NCBI RefSeq assembly: GCF_005048155.1
Contig: NZ_SUMB01000018.1
Coordinates: forward strand, 1 to 64,000
Source of the DNA: Streptomyces piniterrae
GTDB taxonomy: Bacteria; Actinomycetota; Actinomycetes; Streptomycetales; Streptomycetaceae
Direction: 5' to 3'
Length of the DNA: 64,000 nucleotides
Shown here: piece after piece, positions 26,503-35,581 of the stretch
Layout of the letters: each line of letters starts with the position of its first letter
Numbering within the stretch: position 1 is the stretch's first letter
Position numbers and translations under genes: made by a program
The notes under the pieces: generated by a model
Told to the model about the DNA's origin: nothing
The model's database searches: none
Seen by the model: the letters and a program-made list of their open reading frames with translations, nothing else

Positions 26503-26664
26503 GGGACGGAAATCCTTCGCACGACCGCTGAGGCGCGGTCTGATATACGGGGGTGGGTATGCCGACCCGGACGGACGGCATCGGCGGAGTCTAAGCGAGT
26601 CCCCACCGGTGGAACAACGCTCAGCATTGCACCGTAGTTCCTGGCCGGGCGAGTCTCCGCGCCG

Positions 26665-27768
26665 TCACGGCCCGAACAGGCCCTGCTGTCCGTTTCCTCC
26701 TGTTTGCTGCTGCGGCGGGACCAGCCCCATATGGGCCCACGCCGCGGGCGTCGCGATCCGCCCGCGCGGCGTACGGGCCAGCAGCCCCTCGCGCACCAGG
26801 AACGGCTCGGCGACCTCCTCGACCGTCTCGCGCTCCTCCCCCACCGCGACCGCGAGGGTGGAGAGTCCCACCGGGCCGCCGCCGAACAGCTTGAGCAGGG
26901 CGGTGAGCACCGCACGGTCCAGGCGGTCCAGGCCACGCCCGTCGACCTCGTAGACCGCCAGGGCCTGGGAGGCGGTCTCGCGGGTGATCACACCGTCGGC
27001 CTTGACCTGGGCGTAGTCGCGGACCCGGCGCAGCAGGCGGTTGGCGATACGGGGTGTGCCACGGGAGCGGCCGGCGATCTCGGCGGCGCCCTCGGTTTCT
27101 ATGTCGACGTCCAGCAGGCCGGCCGAGCGGTGGATGACCCGCTCCAGCTCGGCGGGCGCGTAGAACTCCATATGGCCGGTGAAGCCGAAGCGGTCGCGCA
27201 GCGGGGGCGGCAGCAGCCCGGCCCGGGTGGTGGCGCCGACCAGGGTGAACGGCGGGAGTTCGAGCGGGATGGCGGTGGCGCCCGGCCCCTTCCCCACGAT
27301 GACGTCCACCCGGAAGTCCTCCATCGCCATGTAGAGCATTTCCTCGGCGGGCCGCGACATCCGATGGATTTCGTCCAGGAAGAGGACCTCGCCCTCCTGG
27401 AGGGAGGAGAGGATCGCGGCGAGGTCGCCGGCGTGCTGGATGGCGGGGCCCGAGGTGATGCGGATCGGGGCGCCCATCTCGGCGGCGATGATCATCGACA
27501 GGGTGGTCTTGCCGAGGCCGGGCGCCCCGGAGAGCAGGACATGGTCGGCGGTGGCGCCCCGGGCGCGGGCCGCCCGCAGCACCAGGTCGAGTTGCTCGCG
27601 CACCCGCTCCTGGCCGACGAACTCCTCCAGGTCCTTGGGCCGCAGGGCGGCCTCGACGGCGGAGTCCTCACCGTCGGCGTCGGCCCCGACGAGCCGGTCC
27701 TGCGCGCCCATGGCGGTGTCGTCTGCGGTGTTCTCGGCGGCGGACGGTGCGGTGTCGTCCCAGTTCAC
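26665..27768 (-). CDS. ruvB: Holliday-junction branch-migration ATPase RuvB
   Basis: Hexameric motor that, with RuvA, drives Holliday-junction branch migration. It has 367 residues. Walker A is LLSGAPGLGKTTLSMII, Walker B is EGEVLFLDEIHRM, sensor 1 is TLVGATTRAGLL, and the C-terminal winged helix contains FGGGPVGLSTLAVAVGEE. The first ~35 residues are an acidic extension common in actinobacteria. GTG start at 27768. It lies 79 bases after ruvA in the ruvC-ruvA-ruvB order. Confidence 0.96.
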   Translation of the reverse strand: MNWDDTAPSAAENTADDTAMGAQDRLVGADADGEDSAVEAALRPKDLEEFVGQERVREQLDLVLRAARARGATADHVLLSGAPGLGKTTLSMIIAAEMGAPIRITSGPAIQHAGDLAAILSSLQEGEVLFLDEIHRMSRPAEEMLYMAMEDFRVDVIVGKGPGATAIPLELPPFTLVGATTRAGLLPPPLRDRFGFTGHMEFYAPAELERVIHRSAGLLDVDIETEGAAEIAGRSRGTPRIANRLLRRVRDYAQVKADGVITRETASQALAVYEVDGRGLDRLDRAVLTALLKLFGGGPVGLSTLAVAVGEERETVEEVAEPFLVREGLLARTPRGRIATPAAWAHMGLVPPQQQTGGNGQQGLFGP

Positions 27769-27847
27769 TGCGGAATGCCTCGCGGGGTCGGGGCGGCCGG
27801 GCCGCCTGCGTCGTCGTACGGTCGGGGGCGCGCGGCCACGGTGGCGG

Positions 27848-28468
27848 TCATCGCGCCCTGTTCAGGGTGCGCAGCGCGGCCTTGAGGAGCTGCGGCACCT
27901 GCGGCTGCCCGCCGTCGGCGGCCGCCGCCTCGGCCTGCGGGGCGACCGCGTCGAGCGCCTCGTCCGCCTCCCGGGTGGCATAGCCGAGGCCGATCAGCGC
28001 GGCGTGCAGCTGGTCGCGCCAGCCGGCGGTGACGGCGCTGCCGATGCCCGCGCCGCTGGTGCCGATCGGCGCGCCGAGGCGGTCCTTGAGTTCGAGGAGG
28101 AGCTTCTGCGCTCCCTTCTTTCCGATGCCAGGCACGGCGGTGAGGGTCTTCTCGTCGCCGTTGGCGACGGCGAGGCGCAGGGTGTCCGGGGAGTGCACGG
28201 CGAGCATGGCCTGGGCGAGCCGTGGGCCGACGCCGCTGGCGGTCTGCAGCAGCTCGAAGGTCTGCCGCTCGTCGTCGTCGGCGAAGCCGTAGAGGGTGAG
28301 CGAGTCCTCGCGGACGACGAGGGAGGTGGCGAGCTTGGCCTGCTGTCCGATGCGCAGTCCGGACAGGGTGTTCGGTGTGCACTGGACGGCCATGCCGACG
28401 CCACCGACCTCGACGACGGCGGTGTCCGGTGCGAGGGCCGCGACCGGGCCGGAGACGAAGGCGATCAT
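27848..28468 (-). CDS. ruvA: Holliday-junction DNA-binding protein RuvA
   Basis: Tetrameric junction-binding subunit. It has 206 residues. The N-terminal OB-fold starts MIAFVSGPVAALAPD and contains VREDSLTLYGFADDDER; two helix-hairpin-helix motifs follow (LLQTASGVGPRLAQAML and LTAVPGIGKKGAQKLLLEL). A flexible linker leads to the C-terminal domain III that contacts RuvB. The ATG overlaps the ruvC stop by 4 bases. Confidence 0.96.
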   Translation of the reverse strand: MIAFVSGPVAALAPDTAVVEVGGVGMAVQCTPNTLSGLRIGQQAKLATSLVVREDSLTLYGFADDDERQTFELLQTASGVGPRLAQAMLAVHSPDTLRLAVANGDEKTLTAVPGIGKKGAQKLLLELKDRLGAPIGTSGAGIGSAVTAGWRDQLHAALIGLGYATREADEALDAVAPQAEAAAADGGQPQVPQLLKAALRTLNRAR

Positions 28469-29037
28469 CGGGTGCCCTTCTGGGGTGTGCCGCGGCGGAT
28501 GCCGGAGGCGCGTACGGGAGCGGCGCGGCGGGCCGCGGCGTGTGCCTCCTGGAGGCGGTTGACCGCGGGGGCGCGCCAGATGTGGCAGATGGCGAGCGCG
28601 AGGGCGTCGGCCGCGTCGGCGGGTTTGGGGGGCGCGTCGAGCCGCAGCAGCCGGGTGACCATCGCGCCGACCTGGGCCTTGTCGGCCCGGCCCGATCCCG
28701 TCACGGCGGCCTTGACCTCGCTGGGGGTGTGCAGCGCGACCGGCAGTCCGCGGCGGGCGGCGCACAGCATGGCGACCGCGCTGGCCTGGGCGGTGCCCAT
28801 GACCGTACGGACGTTGTGCTGGCTGAACACCCGCTCCACGGCGACGAATTCGGGCCGGTGCGTGTCGAGCCACTCCTCTATGCCGCGCTCGATGAGGACG
28901 AGCCGGTCGGCGATGTCGGCGTCGGCGGGCGTCCGCACCACGCCGACCCCGACCATCGTCAACGGCCGTCCGGCCACCCCCTCGACCACGCCGACGCCGC
29001 AGCGCGTCAACCCCGGGTCCACCCCGAGCACCTTCAC
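28465..29037 (-). CDS. ruvC: Crossover-junction endodeoxyribonuclease RuvC
   Basis: Resolves Holliday junctions by paired nicks. It has 190 residues. The catalytic acidic residues are in LGVDPGLTRCGVGVVE (N-terminus), FVAVERVFSQHNVRT (Glu) and PADAADALALAICH (Asp pair). The C-terminal ~30 residues are a basic extension. GTG start at 29037 with a GGGGAGGG site. It is the first gene of ruvCAB, 248 bases after yebC. Confidence 0.95.
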   Translation of the reverse strand: MKVLGVDPGLTRCGVGVVEGVAGRPLTMVGVGVVRTPADADIADRLVLIERGIEEWLDTHRPEFVAVERVFSQHNVRTVMGTAQASAVAMLCAARRGLPVALHTPSEVKAAVTGSGRADKAQVGAMVTRLLRLDAPPKPADAADALALAICHIWRAPAVNRLQEAHAAARRAAPVRASGIRRGTPQKGTR

Positions 29038-29193
29038 GGTGCCCTCCCCTCATGCCGTACGTTGCCGTGCCTGCCGCGGCCGGAGGGCCGCCGGCCGGCG
29101 TACCGTTTCCGCCGGCCTTTCCCCCACGGGGGGCGCGAGGTCCCCTGCTCAGCACAGTATCGGGTGGCACTGACAACGCGGCCGGCAACGCGG

Positions 29194-29231
29194 ACGGGCC
29201 GACGGGGGCGTGTCCTGCCCCGTCGGCCCGT
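29194..29231 (-). terminator. Terminator after yebC
   Basis: Perfect 14-bp inverted repeat (ACGGGCCGACGGGG and complement) with a 10-base loop, between yebC and ruvC. The bases 29231-29285 also carry two direct GCGTCAGCCGTGT-type repeats alternating with TCGTCAGGCGT units. Confidence 0.8.
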
Positions 29232-29285
29232 AGCGTCAGCCGTGTTCTCGTCAGGCGTGCTTCGCGTCAGCCGTGTCGGCTCGCG

Positions 29286-30038
29286 TCAGGCGTCGACCTT
29301 GGCCATGACGTCGTCCGAGACGTCGAAGTTGGCGAAGACGTTCTGCACGTCGTCGCTGTCCTCCAGCGCGTCGATCAGCTTGAAGATCTTGCGCGCGCCC
29401 TCTTCCTCCAGCTCGACCTGCATGGTCGGGACGAAGTTGGCGTCGGCCGAGTCGTAGTCGATGCCGGACTCCTGGAGCGCGGTGCGGACCGCGACCAGGT
29501 CGGTGGCCTCGCTGAGCACCTCGAAGGACTCGCCGAGGTCGTTGACCTCTTCGGCGCCGGCGTCCAGGACCGCGCCCAGGACGTCGTCCTCGGTCAGCTC
29601 GCCCTTGGGGACGATCACCACGCCCTTGCGGTTGAACAGGTAGGACACCGAGCCCGGGTCGGCCATCGAACCGCCGTTGCGGGTCATCGCCACGCGGACG
29701 TCCGAGGCGGCACGGTTGCGGTTGTCGGTCAGGCACTCGATGAGCACCGCGACACCGTTGGGGCCGTACCCCTCGTACATGATGGTTTCGTAGTCGGCGC
29801 CGCCGGCCTCAAGTCCCGCACCGCGCTTGACCGCGGAGTCGATGTTCTTGTTGGGCACCGAACTCTTCTTGGCCTTCTGAATGGCGTCGAAGAGCGTCGG
29901 GTTGCCGTCCGGGTCGGCGCCGCCGGTACGGGCCGCGACCTCGATGTTCTTGATCAGCTTCGCGAAGAGCTTGCCGCGCTTGGCATCGATCACGGCCTTC
30001 TTGTGCTTCGTCGTAGCCCATTTAGAGTGGCCGGACAT
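29286..30038 (-). CDS. yebC: YebC/PmpR family protein
   Basis: Conserved 250-residue protein of the YebC family, described as a transcriptional regulator (PmpR) and more recently linked to relief of ribosome stalling. The N-terminal MSGHSKWATTKHKK signature and the YEGYGPNGVAVLIECLTDNRNR motif are intact. The ATG at 30038 gives the invariant SGHSKW start. It lies downstream of pdxST and upstream of ruvC, a common actinobacterial order that also ties it loosely to recombination genes. Confidence 0.94.
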   Translation of the reverse strand: MSGHSKWATTKHKKAVIDAKRGKLFAKLIKNIEVAARTGGADPDGNPTLFDAIQKAKKSSVPNKNIDSAVKRGAGLEAGGADYETIMYEGYGPNGVAVLIECLTDNRNRAASDVRVAMTRNGGSMADPGSVSYLFNRKGVVIVPKGELTEDDVLGAVLDAGAEEVNDLGESFEVLSEATDLVAVRTALQESGIDYDSADANFVPTMQVELEEEGARKIFKLIDALEDSDDVQNVFANFDVSDDVMAKVDA

Positions 30039-30100
30039 CCGCCTGTCTCCTTCGCGTAACCAATTGAGAAACGAACGTCTGTGATCCTACCGGGATCACG

Positions 30101-30691
30101 TCACCCGACCGCACGCACCATGTCGACGAAGAACGCATGGATCCGGTGGTCGCCGGTGAGCTCCGGGTGGAAGGACGTGGCGAGGACGTTACCCTGCCGG
30201 ACCGCCACCGTGTGCCCGCCGTACGTCGCCAGGACATCCACCGTGGCACCGACCGATTCGACCCACGGCGCCCGGATGAAGACGCCCTCGACGGGGCCGC
30301 CCGGGATGCCGGCGACCTCGACCGACGCCTCGAAGGATTCGTTCTGACGTCCGAAGGCGTTCCGGCGGACGATCATGTCGATGCCGCCGAGCGTCTCCTG
30401 GTCCTCGCGGGCGTCCAGCAGCTTGTCCGCGACCATGATCATGCCGGCGCAGGTGCCGTAGACCGGCTTGCCCGCGCGGACGAAGGCGCGCAGCGGCTCC
30501 AGCATGTCGAAGACGACCGCCAGTTTGGACATGGTGGTGGACTCGCCGCCCGGTATGACCAGGCCGTCGAGGTCTTCCAGTTCCTCGGGGCGGCGTACCG
30601 GCCGGGCCAGGGCGTCCGCCTCGGCGAGCGCCGTGAGGTGCTCGCGGACGTCGCCCTGGAGAGCCAGCACGCCGATGGTGGGGGTGCTCAT
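30101..30691 (-). CDS. pdxT: Glutaminase subunit of pyridoxal 5'-phosphate synthase
   Basis: Class I glutamine amidotransferase that feeds ammonia to PdxS for vitamin B6 synthesis. It has 196 residues. Visible are IGVLALQGDVREH, the GLVIPGGESTTM loop, the nucleophile Cys in PVYGTCAGMIM, and the His-x-Glu of the triad in SFHPELTGDHRIH. The start is 15 bases downstream of the pdxS stop, so the two are co-transcribed and co-assembled. Confidence 0.96.
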   Translation of the reverse strand: MSTPTIGVLALQGDVREHLTALAEADALARPVRRPEELEDLDGLVIPGGESTTMSKLAVVFDMLEPLRAFVRAGKPVYGTCAGMIMVADKLLDAREDQETLGGIDMIVRRNAFGRQNESFEASVEVAGIPGGPVEGVFIRAPWVESVGATVDVLATYGGHTVAVRQGNVLATSFHPELTGDHRIHAFFVDMVRAVG

Positions 30692-30706
30692 CTGGGTCTT
30701 ACGTCC

Positions 30707-31618
30707 TTACCAGCCGCGGTTGGCGTAGCGCTCGGCTTCGGGGAGGGTGTCGCAGTTGATGCCGACCATGGCCTCGCCGAGGTTGCGCGAGACGTCCGCG
30801 ATGACCTTCGGGTCGTCGTAGAAGGTGGTGGCCTTCACGATCGCGGCGGCGCGCTTGGCCGGGTCGCCGGACTTGAAGATGCCGGAGCCGACGAACACGC
30901 CCTCGGCGCCGAGCTGGCGCATCAGCGCGGCGTCGGCCGGGGTGGCGACACCGCCGGCGGAGAACAGCACGACCGGCAGCTTGCCGAGCTCGGCGACCTC
31001 CTTGACCAGCTCGTACGGGGCGCGCAGCTCCTTGGCGGCGGCGAACAGCTCGTTGTTGTCGTAGCCGCGCAGGCGGGCGATCTCGCCCTTGATCTGGCGC
31101 AGGTGGCGGACCGCCTCGACGACGTTGCCGGTGCCGGCCTCGCCCTTCGAGCGGATCATGGCCGCGCCCTCGGCGATACGGCGCAGCGCCTCGCCCAGGT
31201 TGGTGGCACCACAGACGAAGGGGGTGGTGAAGGCCCACTTGTCGGAGTGGTTGACCTCGTCGGCCGGGGTGAGGACCTCGGACTCGTCGATGTAGTCGAC
31301 GCCGAGCGACTGGAGGACCTGGGCCTCGACGAAGTGGCCGATGCGGGACTTGGCCATGACCGGGATGGACACGGCGTTGATGATGCCGTCGATCATGTCG
31401 GGGTCGGACATACGGGCCACGCCGCCGTCCTTGCGGATGTCCGCCGGGACCCGCTCGAGGGCCATGACGGCGACGGCGCCCGCGTCCTCGGCGATCTTCG
31501 CCTCTTCCGGCGTGACGACGTCCATGATCACGCCGCCCTTGAGCTGCTCGGCCATACCGCGCTTGACGCGCGCGGTTCCGGTCTCGGGGTGCTGGGGCGT
31601 GGTGGGCGTGCTGGACAC
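30707..31618 (-). CDS. pdxS: Pyridoxal 5'-phosphate synthase lyase subunit
   Basis: Makes PLP from ribose 5-phosphate, glyceraldehyde 3-phosphate and ammonia in a 12+12 complex with PdxT. It has 303 residues. The (beta/alpha)8 barrel motifs GGVIMDVVTPEEAKIAEDAG, PVMAKSRIGHFVEAQ (catalytic Lys), CGATNLGEALRRI and VLFSAGGVATPADAALM are present. The GTG at 31618 follows a GAGG site; a start four codons earlier is less likely. No MocR/PdxR regulator is seen nearby. Confidence 0.96.
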   Translation of the reverse strand: MSSTPTTPQHPETGTARVKRGMAEQLKGGVIMDVVTPEEAKIAEDAGAVAVMALERVPADIRKDGGVARMSDPDMIDGIINAVSIPVMAKSRIGHFVEAQVLQSLGVDYIDESEVLTPADEVNHSDKWAFTTPFVCGATNLGEALRRIAEGAAMIRSKGEAGTGNVVEAVRHLRQIKGEIARLRGYDNNELFAAAKELRAPYELVKEVAELGKLPVVLFSAGGVATPADAALMRQLGAEGVFVGSGIFKSGDPAKRAAAIVKATTFYDDPKVIADVSRNLGEAMVGINCDTLPEAERYANRGW

Positions 31619-31784
31619 GGTTGACCTCACTCAGTGCGGGTGCTGGGCTTCGCCGCCCACACAACCGTTTGTGAGGGGCGCTCGAAAAGGGCCAATTAGA
31701 GGTCGGTGGCTCGTTGCGGGCGGTCGGCGGCCCCTCGGGAGGGGCGGTCGGCGGTTTACGGGCGCGCCTCCGGGGCGTCCACCG

Positions 31785-32330
31785 TCAGTTGCCGGCCGAG
31801 CGGTCGTCCAGGATGGCCGGGGGCTCGTCGTCCATCTCGAAGGCCAGCGGGAACGGCGCGTGGCCGGCGAGCCTGAGGTAGCGCACCAGCCGGTGCCGGC
31901 GGACGGCGCGCGCGGCCCGTACGGAGTCGTTGTGGAAGCGGCGCGCCATCGGGACGCGGCGGACCGCGGCGGTGAGCTCGGCGACCGTCTGTTCTCCGCC
32001 GGGGGCCTCCCGTACGGCCTCCAGCTGTGCCTCCTCCGCGAAGATCGCGCGCAGTGCCTGGCTGAGCTCGCTCTCGGCGACCTCGCGGTGGTCCTCCTCG
32101 GCCTGCCGGGCCTCGTGCGCGGCCTGGTAGAGGACGATCGAGGCGGCGGGGTCGAGGACGCCCGAGGTGCCGACCTCCTGTGCGACGGAGGCGCGCCGCA
32201 GGAGCTGGGCGTCGAGGGCGGCCCGCGCTGCGTCGATGCGCGTGTGCAGGCGGTCCAGACGGCCGGCGGTCCAGCTGAGGTAGACGCCGACGAGGATGAT
32301 GGCGGCGGCGATCCAGATGAAGGTGGTCAC
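31785..32330 (-). CDS. LemA-like single-pass membrane protein
   Basis: A 181-residue protein with an N-terminal span (FIWIAAAIILVGVYLSW) and a long helical region beginning TAGRLDRLHTRIDAARAALDAQLLRRA, which resembles the LemA helical bundle. The C-terminal part carries an RR-rich segment and an acidic tail. The outer region topology (short outside N-terminus, helices in the cytoplasm or outside) cannot be decided by eye. GTG start at 32330 with an AAGGTGA site. Function unknown. It lies between pdxS and the PIM operon; GC-rich inverted and direct repeats follow its stop (31720-31754). Confidence 0.75.
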   Translation of the reverse strand: MTTFIWIAAAIILVGVYLSWTAGRLDRLHTRIDAARAALDAQLLRRASVAQEVGTSGVLDPAASIVLYQAAHEARQAEEDHREVAESELSQALRAIFAEEAQLEAVREAPGGEQTVAELTAAVRRVPMARRFHNDSVRAARAVRRHRLVRYLRLAGHAPFPLAFEMDDEPPAILDDRSAGN

Positions 32331-32398
32331 GGGGCGTCACCTTACGCTGCGCTGGGCTGGGCCGATGGGGGTGACCGTCCGGTACCGGTGTCGCTCGG

Positions 32399-32480
32399 TT
32401 TCGCCTGCGGCGGGGTCGATCGGTGCGCTCGTACGTCGCCGGGTGCGGCGCCGTCTGGCTGTGTTTCCGCCTGCGGCGGG
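32399..32480. repeat. Two copies of a TTTCGCCTGCGGCGGG-type repeat
   Basis: TTTCGCCTGCGGCGGG at 32399-32414 recurs as TTTCCGCCTGCGGCGGG at 32464-32480, each followed by a similar GTCG..GGTGCG stretch. Both lie in the non-coding gap upstream of the LemA-like gene. Short GC-rich repeats like this are scattered in Streptomyces intergenic regions. Confidence 0.55.
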
Positions 32481-32496
32481 CTGTCGGGTGCGTTGC

Positions 32497-32523
32497 GGGC
32501 CGCCGGACTTCGTCCCGCGGCCC
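32497..32523 (-). terminator. Terminator after pimA
   Basis: Twelve-bp stem with one mismatch (GGGCCGCCGGAC/GTCCCGCGGCCC) and a 3-base loop, 77 bases past the pimA stop. Confidence 0.65.
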
Positions 32524-32599
32524 GGCCCTCCCGTTGGGGGTGGTGAAAAGGCGGGTGGGTGGGGCTCGGGTCCGCGGATCGGCGTCGGTGCGTCGTGGG

Positions 32600-33760
32600 T
32601 CAGTCGCGGGCCAGCCATCTGCGGGCCCGTTGGCCCACGCGTTCGTCGGTGGCGACGGAGGCTGCGCCGGCGGTGACGGTTTCGTAGACGGCGAGGATGT
32701 CGGAGCCCACGGTCGCCCAGTCGAAGCGGCGTACGTGTTTGCTGCCGCGTTCGCGGAGTTCGGTGAGGCGCTTGGGGTTGTCGAGAAGGTCGACGGCGGC
32801 GGTGGCCAGGGCGTCGGCGTTCTCGTTGGCGAAGAGTTCGCCGGCCTCGCCCTGGTCGAGGACCTGCGCGAACGCGTCGAGGTCGCTGGCGAGGACGGGT
32901 GCGCCGGCCGACATGGCCTCGACGAGGATGATGCCGAAGGATTCGCCGCCGGTGTTGGGGGCGACGTACAGGTCGACGCTGCGGAGCAGGCGGGCCTTGT
33001 CCTCGTCGGTGACCATGCCGAGGAATTCGACGCGGGAGCGGAGGCCGGCGGGCAGGGCCGCGACGGCCTCTTCCTCGTCGCCGCGGCCGGCGACGAGGAG
33101 CCGTGCGTCCGGGACCTCGGCGAGGATCTTCGGCAGCGCCTTCATCAGGACGGGCAGGCCCTTGCGGGGCTCGTCGATGCGGCCGATGAAGCCGATGGTC
33201 CTGCCCTGCCACTCGGGCTTGGGTTCCGCGCCGGCGAAGAAGTCGACGTCGACGCCGTTGGGGATGACGACCGCGTCGCCGCCGAGGTGTTCGACGAGGG
33301 TGCGGCGGGCGTACTCGCTGACCGCGATGCGGGCGCTGATCTTCTCCAGGGCGGGCTGGAGGATCGGATAGGCCGCGATCATGGCGCGGGAGCGCGGGTT
33401 GGACGTGTGGAAGGTCGCCACGATGGGGCCCTGGGCCGCCCAGCAGGAGAGCAGGCCGAGGGAGGGCGAGGCCGGTTCGTGGATGTGGATGACGTCGAAG
33501 GCGCCGTTCTGGAGCCAGCGGCGTACCCGGGCGGCGGAGAGGAAGCCGAAGTTGAGGCGGGCGACGGAGCCGTTGTAGGGGACGGGTACGGCGCGGCCGG
33601 CGGAGACGACGTAGGGCGGGAGGGGGGTTTCGTCGTCGGCCGGGGCCAGTACGGAGACCTCGTGGCCCAGCCGGATGAGGTGCTCGGCCAGGTCGCGGAT
33701 GTGGAACTGGACGCCGCCGGGGACGTCCCAGGCGTAGGGGCAGACGATGCCGATCCTCAT
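32600..33760 (-). CDS. pimA: Phosphatidylinositol alpha-mannosyltransferase, GT4 family
   Basis: Transfers the first mannose from GDP-mannose to phosphatidylinositol at the inner face of the membrane. It has 386 residues in two Rossmann domains. Seen are GIVCPYAWDVPGGVQFHIRD (acceptor loop), HIHEPASPSLGLL, ATFHTSNPRSRAM, GFIGRIDEPRKGLPVL and the GT4 glutamate motif NTGGESFGIILVEAMSAG. The ATG at 33760 overlaps the acyltransferase stop by 4 bases. It is the last gene of the pgsA-acyltransferase-pimA operon. Confidence 0.92.
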   Translation of the reverse strand: MRIGIVCPYAWDVPGGVQFHIRDLAEHLIRLGHEVSVLAPADDETPLPPYVVSAGRAVPVPYNGSVARLNFGFLSAARVRRWLQNGAFDVIHIHEPASPSLGLLSCWAAQGPIVATFHTSNPRSRAMIAAYPILQPALEKISARIAVSEYARRTLVEHLGGDAVVIPNGVDVDFFAGAEPKPEWQGRTIGFIGRIDEPRKGLPVLMKALPKILAEVPDARLLVAGRGDEEEAVAALPAGLRSRVEFLGMVTDEDKARLLRSVDLYVAPNTGGESFGIILVEAMSAGAPVLASDLDAFAQVLDQGEAGELFANENADALATAAVDLLDNPKRLTELRERGSKHVRRFDWATVGSDILAVYETVTAGAASVATDERVGQRARRWLARD

Positions 33761-34707
33761 GCGGTGGCCCCCGCTTCCGGGCCGGTGGCGGTGGAGCGGG
33801 GCTCCAGGTCGGCGAGCCACAGGCGCTGGAGCATGTGCCAGTCCTCGGGGTGGTCGGCGATGCCGGAGGCGAAGGCGTCGGCGAGTGCCTGGGTCATCGC
33901 GGCGGCCTTCTCGTTGCGGGTACCGGTCTCGGGCGGTTCGATCTCCGGGTGGACGCGGCCTCGCATGATGGGGCCGTCGTCGTACCAGAGGGTGACGGGC
34001 AGCAGCATGGCGCCGGTCTGCAGGGCGAGTATCGCGGGTCCCGCGGGCATCTTCGTCGCCTCGCCGAAGAACTTGACCTCGATGCCGGAGGCGGACAGGT
34101 CGCGGTCGGCGACCAGGCAGACCAGCCCGCCGGCGCGCAGCCGCCGGGCGAGGGTGCCGAAGGCGGCGCCGCCGGTGTGCGGCAGCACCTCCATGCCCAG
34201 GCCCTCGCGGTAGGCGACGAACCGGTCGTAGAGGGTTTCCGGCTTGAGGCGTTCGGCGACGGTGGCGAAGGGGGTGTTGAGCTTGGTGGTGACCCAGACG
34301 CCCGCGAGGTCGTAGTTGCCCATGTGGGGCAGGGCGAGGATGACGCCGCGGTCACTGGCCAGGCCGTCGGTCAGGTGGTGCACGTCTTCGGGTGCGAAGC
34401 CGTTCCTTATGCGGTCCTTGCTCCAGGCCGGCAGGCGGAAGGACTCCATCCAGTAGCGCATGTAGGAGCGCATTCCGGCCCGGGAGAGCTCGGCCAGGCG
34501 CTGCGGGGTGGCGTCCGGGACGACCCGGGCGAGGTTGGACTCCAGGCGGCGGATGCCCTTGCCGCGGCGCTTCCAGGCCGTGTCGGCGATGCGCCGGCCG
34601 AGGCGTACGGCGACGCCTTCGGGCAGCTTTTTCACGGTGGCCCAGCCGAGGCCGTAGAGCGCGTCGGTGAGCTTGTCCGTGTCGATCAGGCCGTTCTTGC
34701 GGCTCAT
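33757..34707 (-). CDS. Phosphatidylinositol mannoside acyltransferase (PatA/HtrB-like)
   Basis: A 316-residue LpxL/HtrB-fold acyltransferase, the likely enzyme acylating PIM mannose. The HxxxxD-type acyltransferase motif is in ILALPHMGNYDLAGVWV (His...Asp), followed by TPFATVAERLKPETLYDRF and LVCLVADRDLSASGIEVKFFG. The ATG at 34707 overlaps the pgsA stop by 4 bases and gives SRKNGLIDTDKLTDALYGLG. Placement between pgsA and pimA supports the PIM role. Confidence 0.9.
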   Translation of the reverse strand: MSRKNGLIDTDKLTDALYGLGWATVKKLPEGVAVRLGRRIADTAWKRRGKGIRRLESNLARVVPDATPQRLAELSRAGMRSYMRYWMESFRLPAWSKDRIRNGFAPEDVHHLTDGLASDRGVILALPHMGNYDLAGVWVTTKLNTPFATVAERLKPETLYDRFVAYREGLGMEVLPHTGGAAFGTLARRLRAGGLVCLVADRDLSASGIEVKFFGEATKMPAGPAILALQTGAMLLPVTLWYDDGPIMRGRVHPEIEPPETGTRNEKAAAMTQALADAFASGIADHPEDWHMLQRLWLADLEPRSTATGPEAGATA

Positions 34708-35360
34708 GCGCCGTTCCCCCCTTGGGCGATGGCGTCGGCCTCGGCCGACTCGCGGCGCACTGTCACGACGCGCTGGCCGAGGGTGACGGCGCTGCCGATG
34801 GCGACGACCCACAGGGCGATCGGCAGCAGGACGTGGATGCCGGGGACCCCGAAGGCGGCAAGTCCGGAGAAGCCGCAGGCGACCAGCGTGATCACCAGCC
34901 GTTCGGCGCGCTCGACCAGGCCGTTGACGTCCACCGGCAGCCCGATGGCCTCGCCGCGCGCCTTGGTGTACGAGACGACCTGGCCGCTGGCGAGGCAGAA
35001 GATCGCGATCGCGCAGAGTGTCAGGCTGTCGCCGCGGCCGGCGTACCAGAGGGCCAGCCCGCCGAAGATCGCCGAGTCGGCGACCCGGTCGAGGGTGGAG
35101 TCGAGGAAGGCGCCCCAGCGGCTGGAGCGGCCGAGCTGGCGTGCCATGTTGCCGTCGACCAGGTCGGAGAAGACGAACAGGGTGATGACGACCGTGCCCC
35201 AGAAGAACTCGCCCAGCGGGTAGAAGATCAGGGCGCCGGCCACGACGCCGCTGGTCCCGACGACGGTGACCGCGTCCGGGCTGACCCCGATACGGATGAG
35301 CAGGGCGGCGAACGGCGTGAGAACACGCGTGAAGAACGCACGCGCGTACTTGTTCAGCAT
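34704..35360 (-). CDS. pgsA: CDP-alcohol phosphatidyltransferase, phosphatidylinositol phosphate synthase
   Basis: Makes phosphatidylinositol phosphate from CDP-diacylglycerol and inositol phosphate. It has 218 residues and about six membrane spans. The CDP-alcohol motif is complete: DLVDGNMARQLG...GAFLDSTLDR, matching D-x2-D-G-x2-A-R-x8-G-x3-D-x3-D. It is the first gene of the PIM operon and divergent from the EF-G-like gene. I use pgsA as in actinobacterial annotation; context rather than sequence distinguishes PIP synthase from PG-phosphate synthase. Confidence 0.88.
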   Translation of the reverse strand: MLNKYARAFFTRVLTPFAALLIRIGVSPDAVTVVGTSGVVAGALIFYPLGEFFWGTVVITLFVFSDLVDGNMARQLGRSSRWGAFLDSTLDRVADSAIFGGLALWYAGRGDSLTLCAIAIFCLASGQVVSYTKARGEAIGLPVDVNGLVERAERLVITLVACGFSGLAAFGVPGIHVLLPIALWVVAIGSAVTLGQRVVTVRRESAEADAIAQGGNGA

Positions 35361-35581
35361 GGCCTTCCCGAAGGGTCGATATGGGCCGTGCGGTCAAGGG
35401 GCCACCGGCTGGCCCATCGTAGCCAGGCGGCCACGGGGCACCGCGAAGGCATCGCGGCGCGAGGTGCATCCCGGCGGCTCGGCGGATTCGGCGCGCGCCG
35501 CCGGGCGCTCCGGAGGGCTTCCGAGGCGGCCACGGGGCGGCCGGACGGGGCGGGACCGCCGAGATGATCACGGCTCGTCCC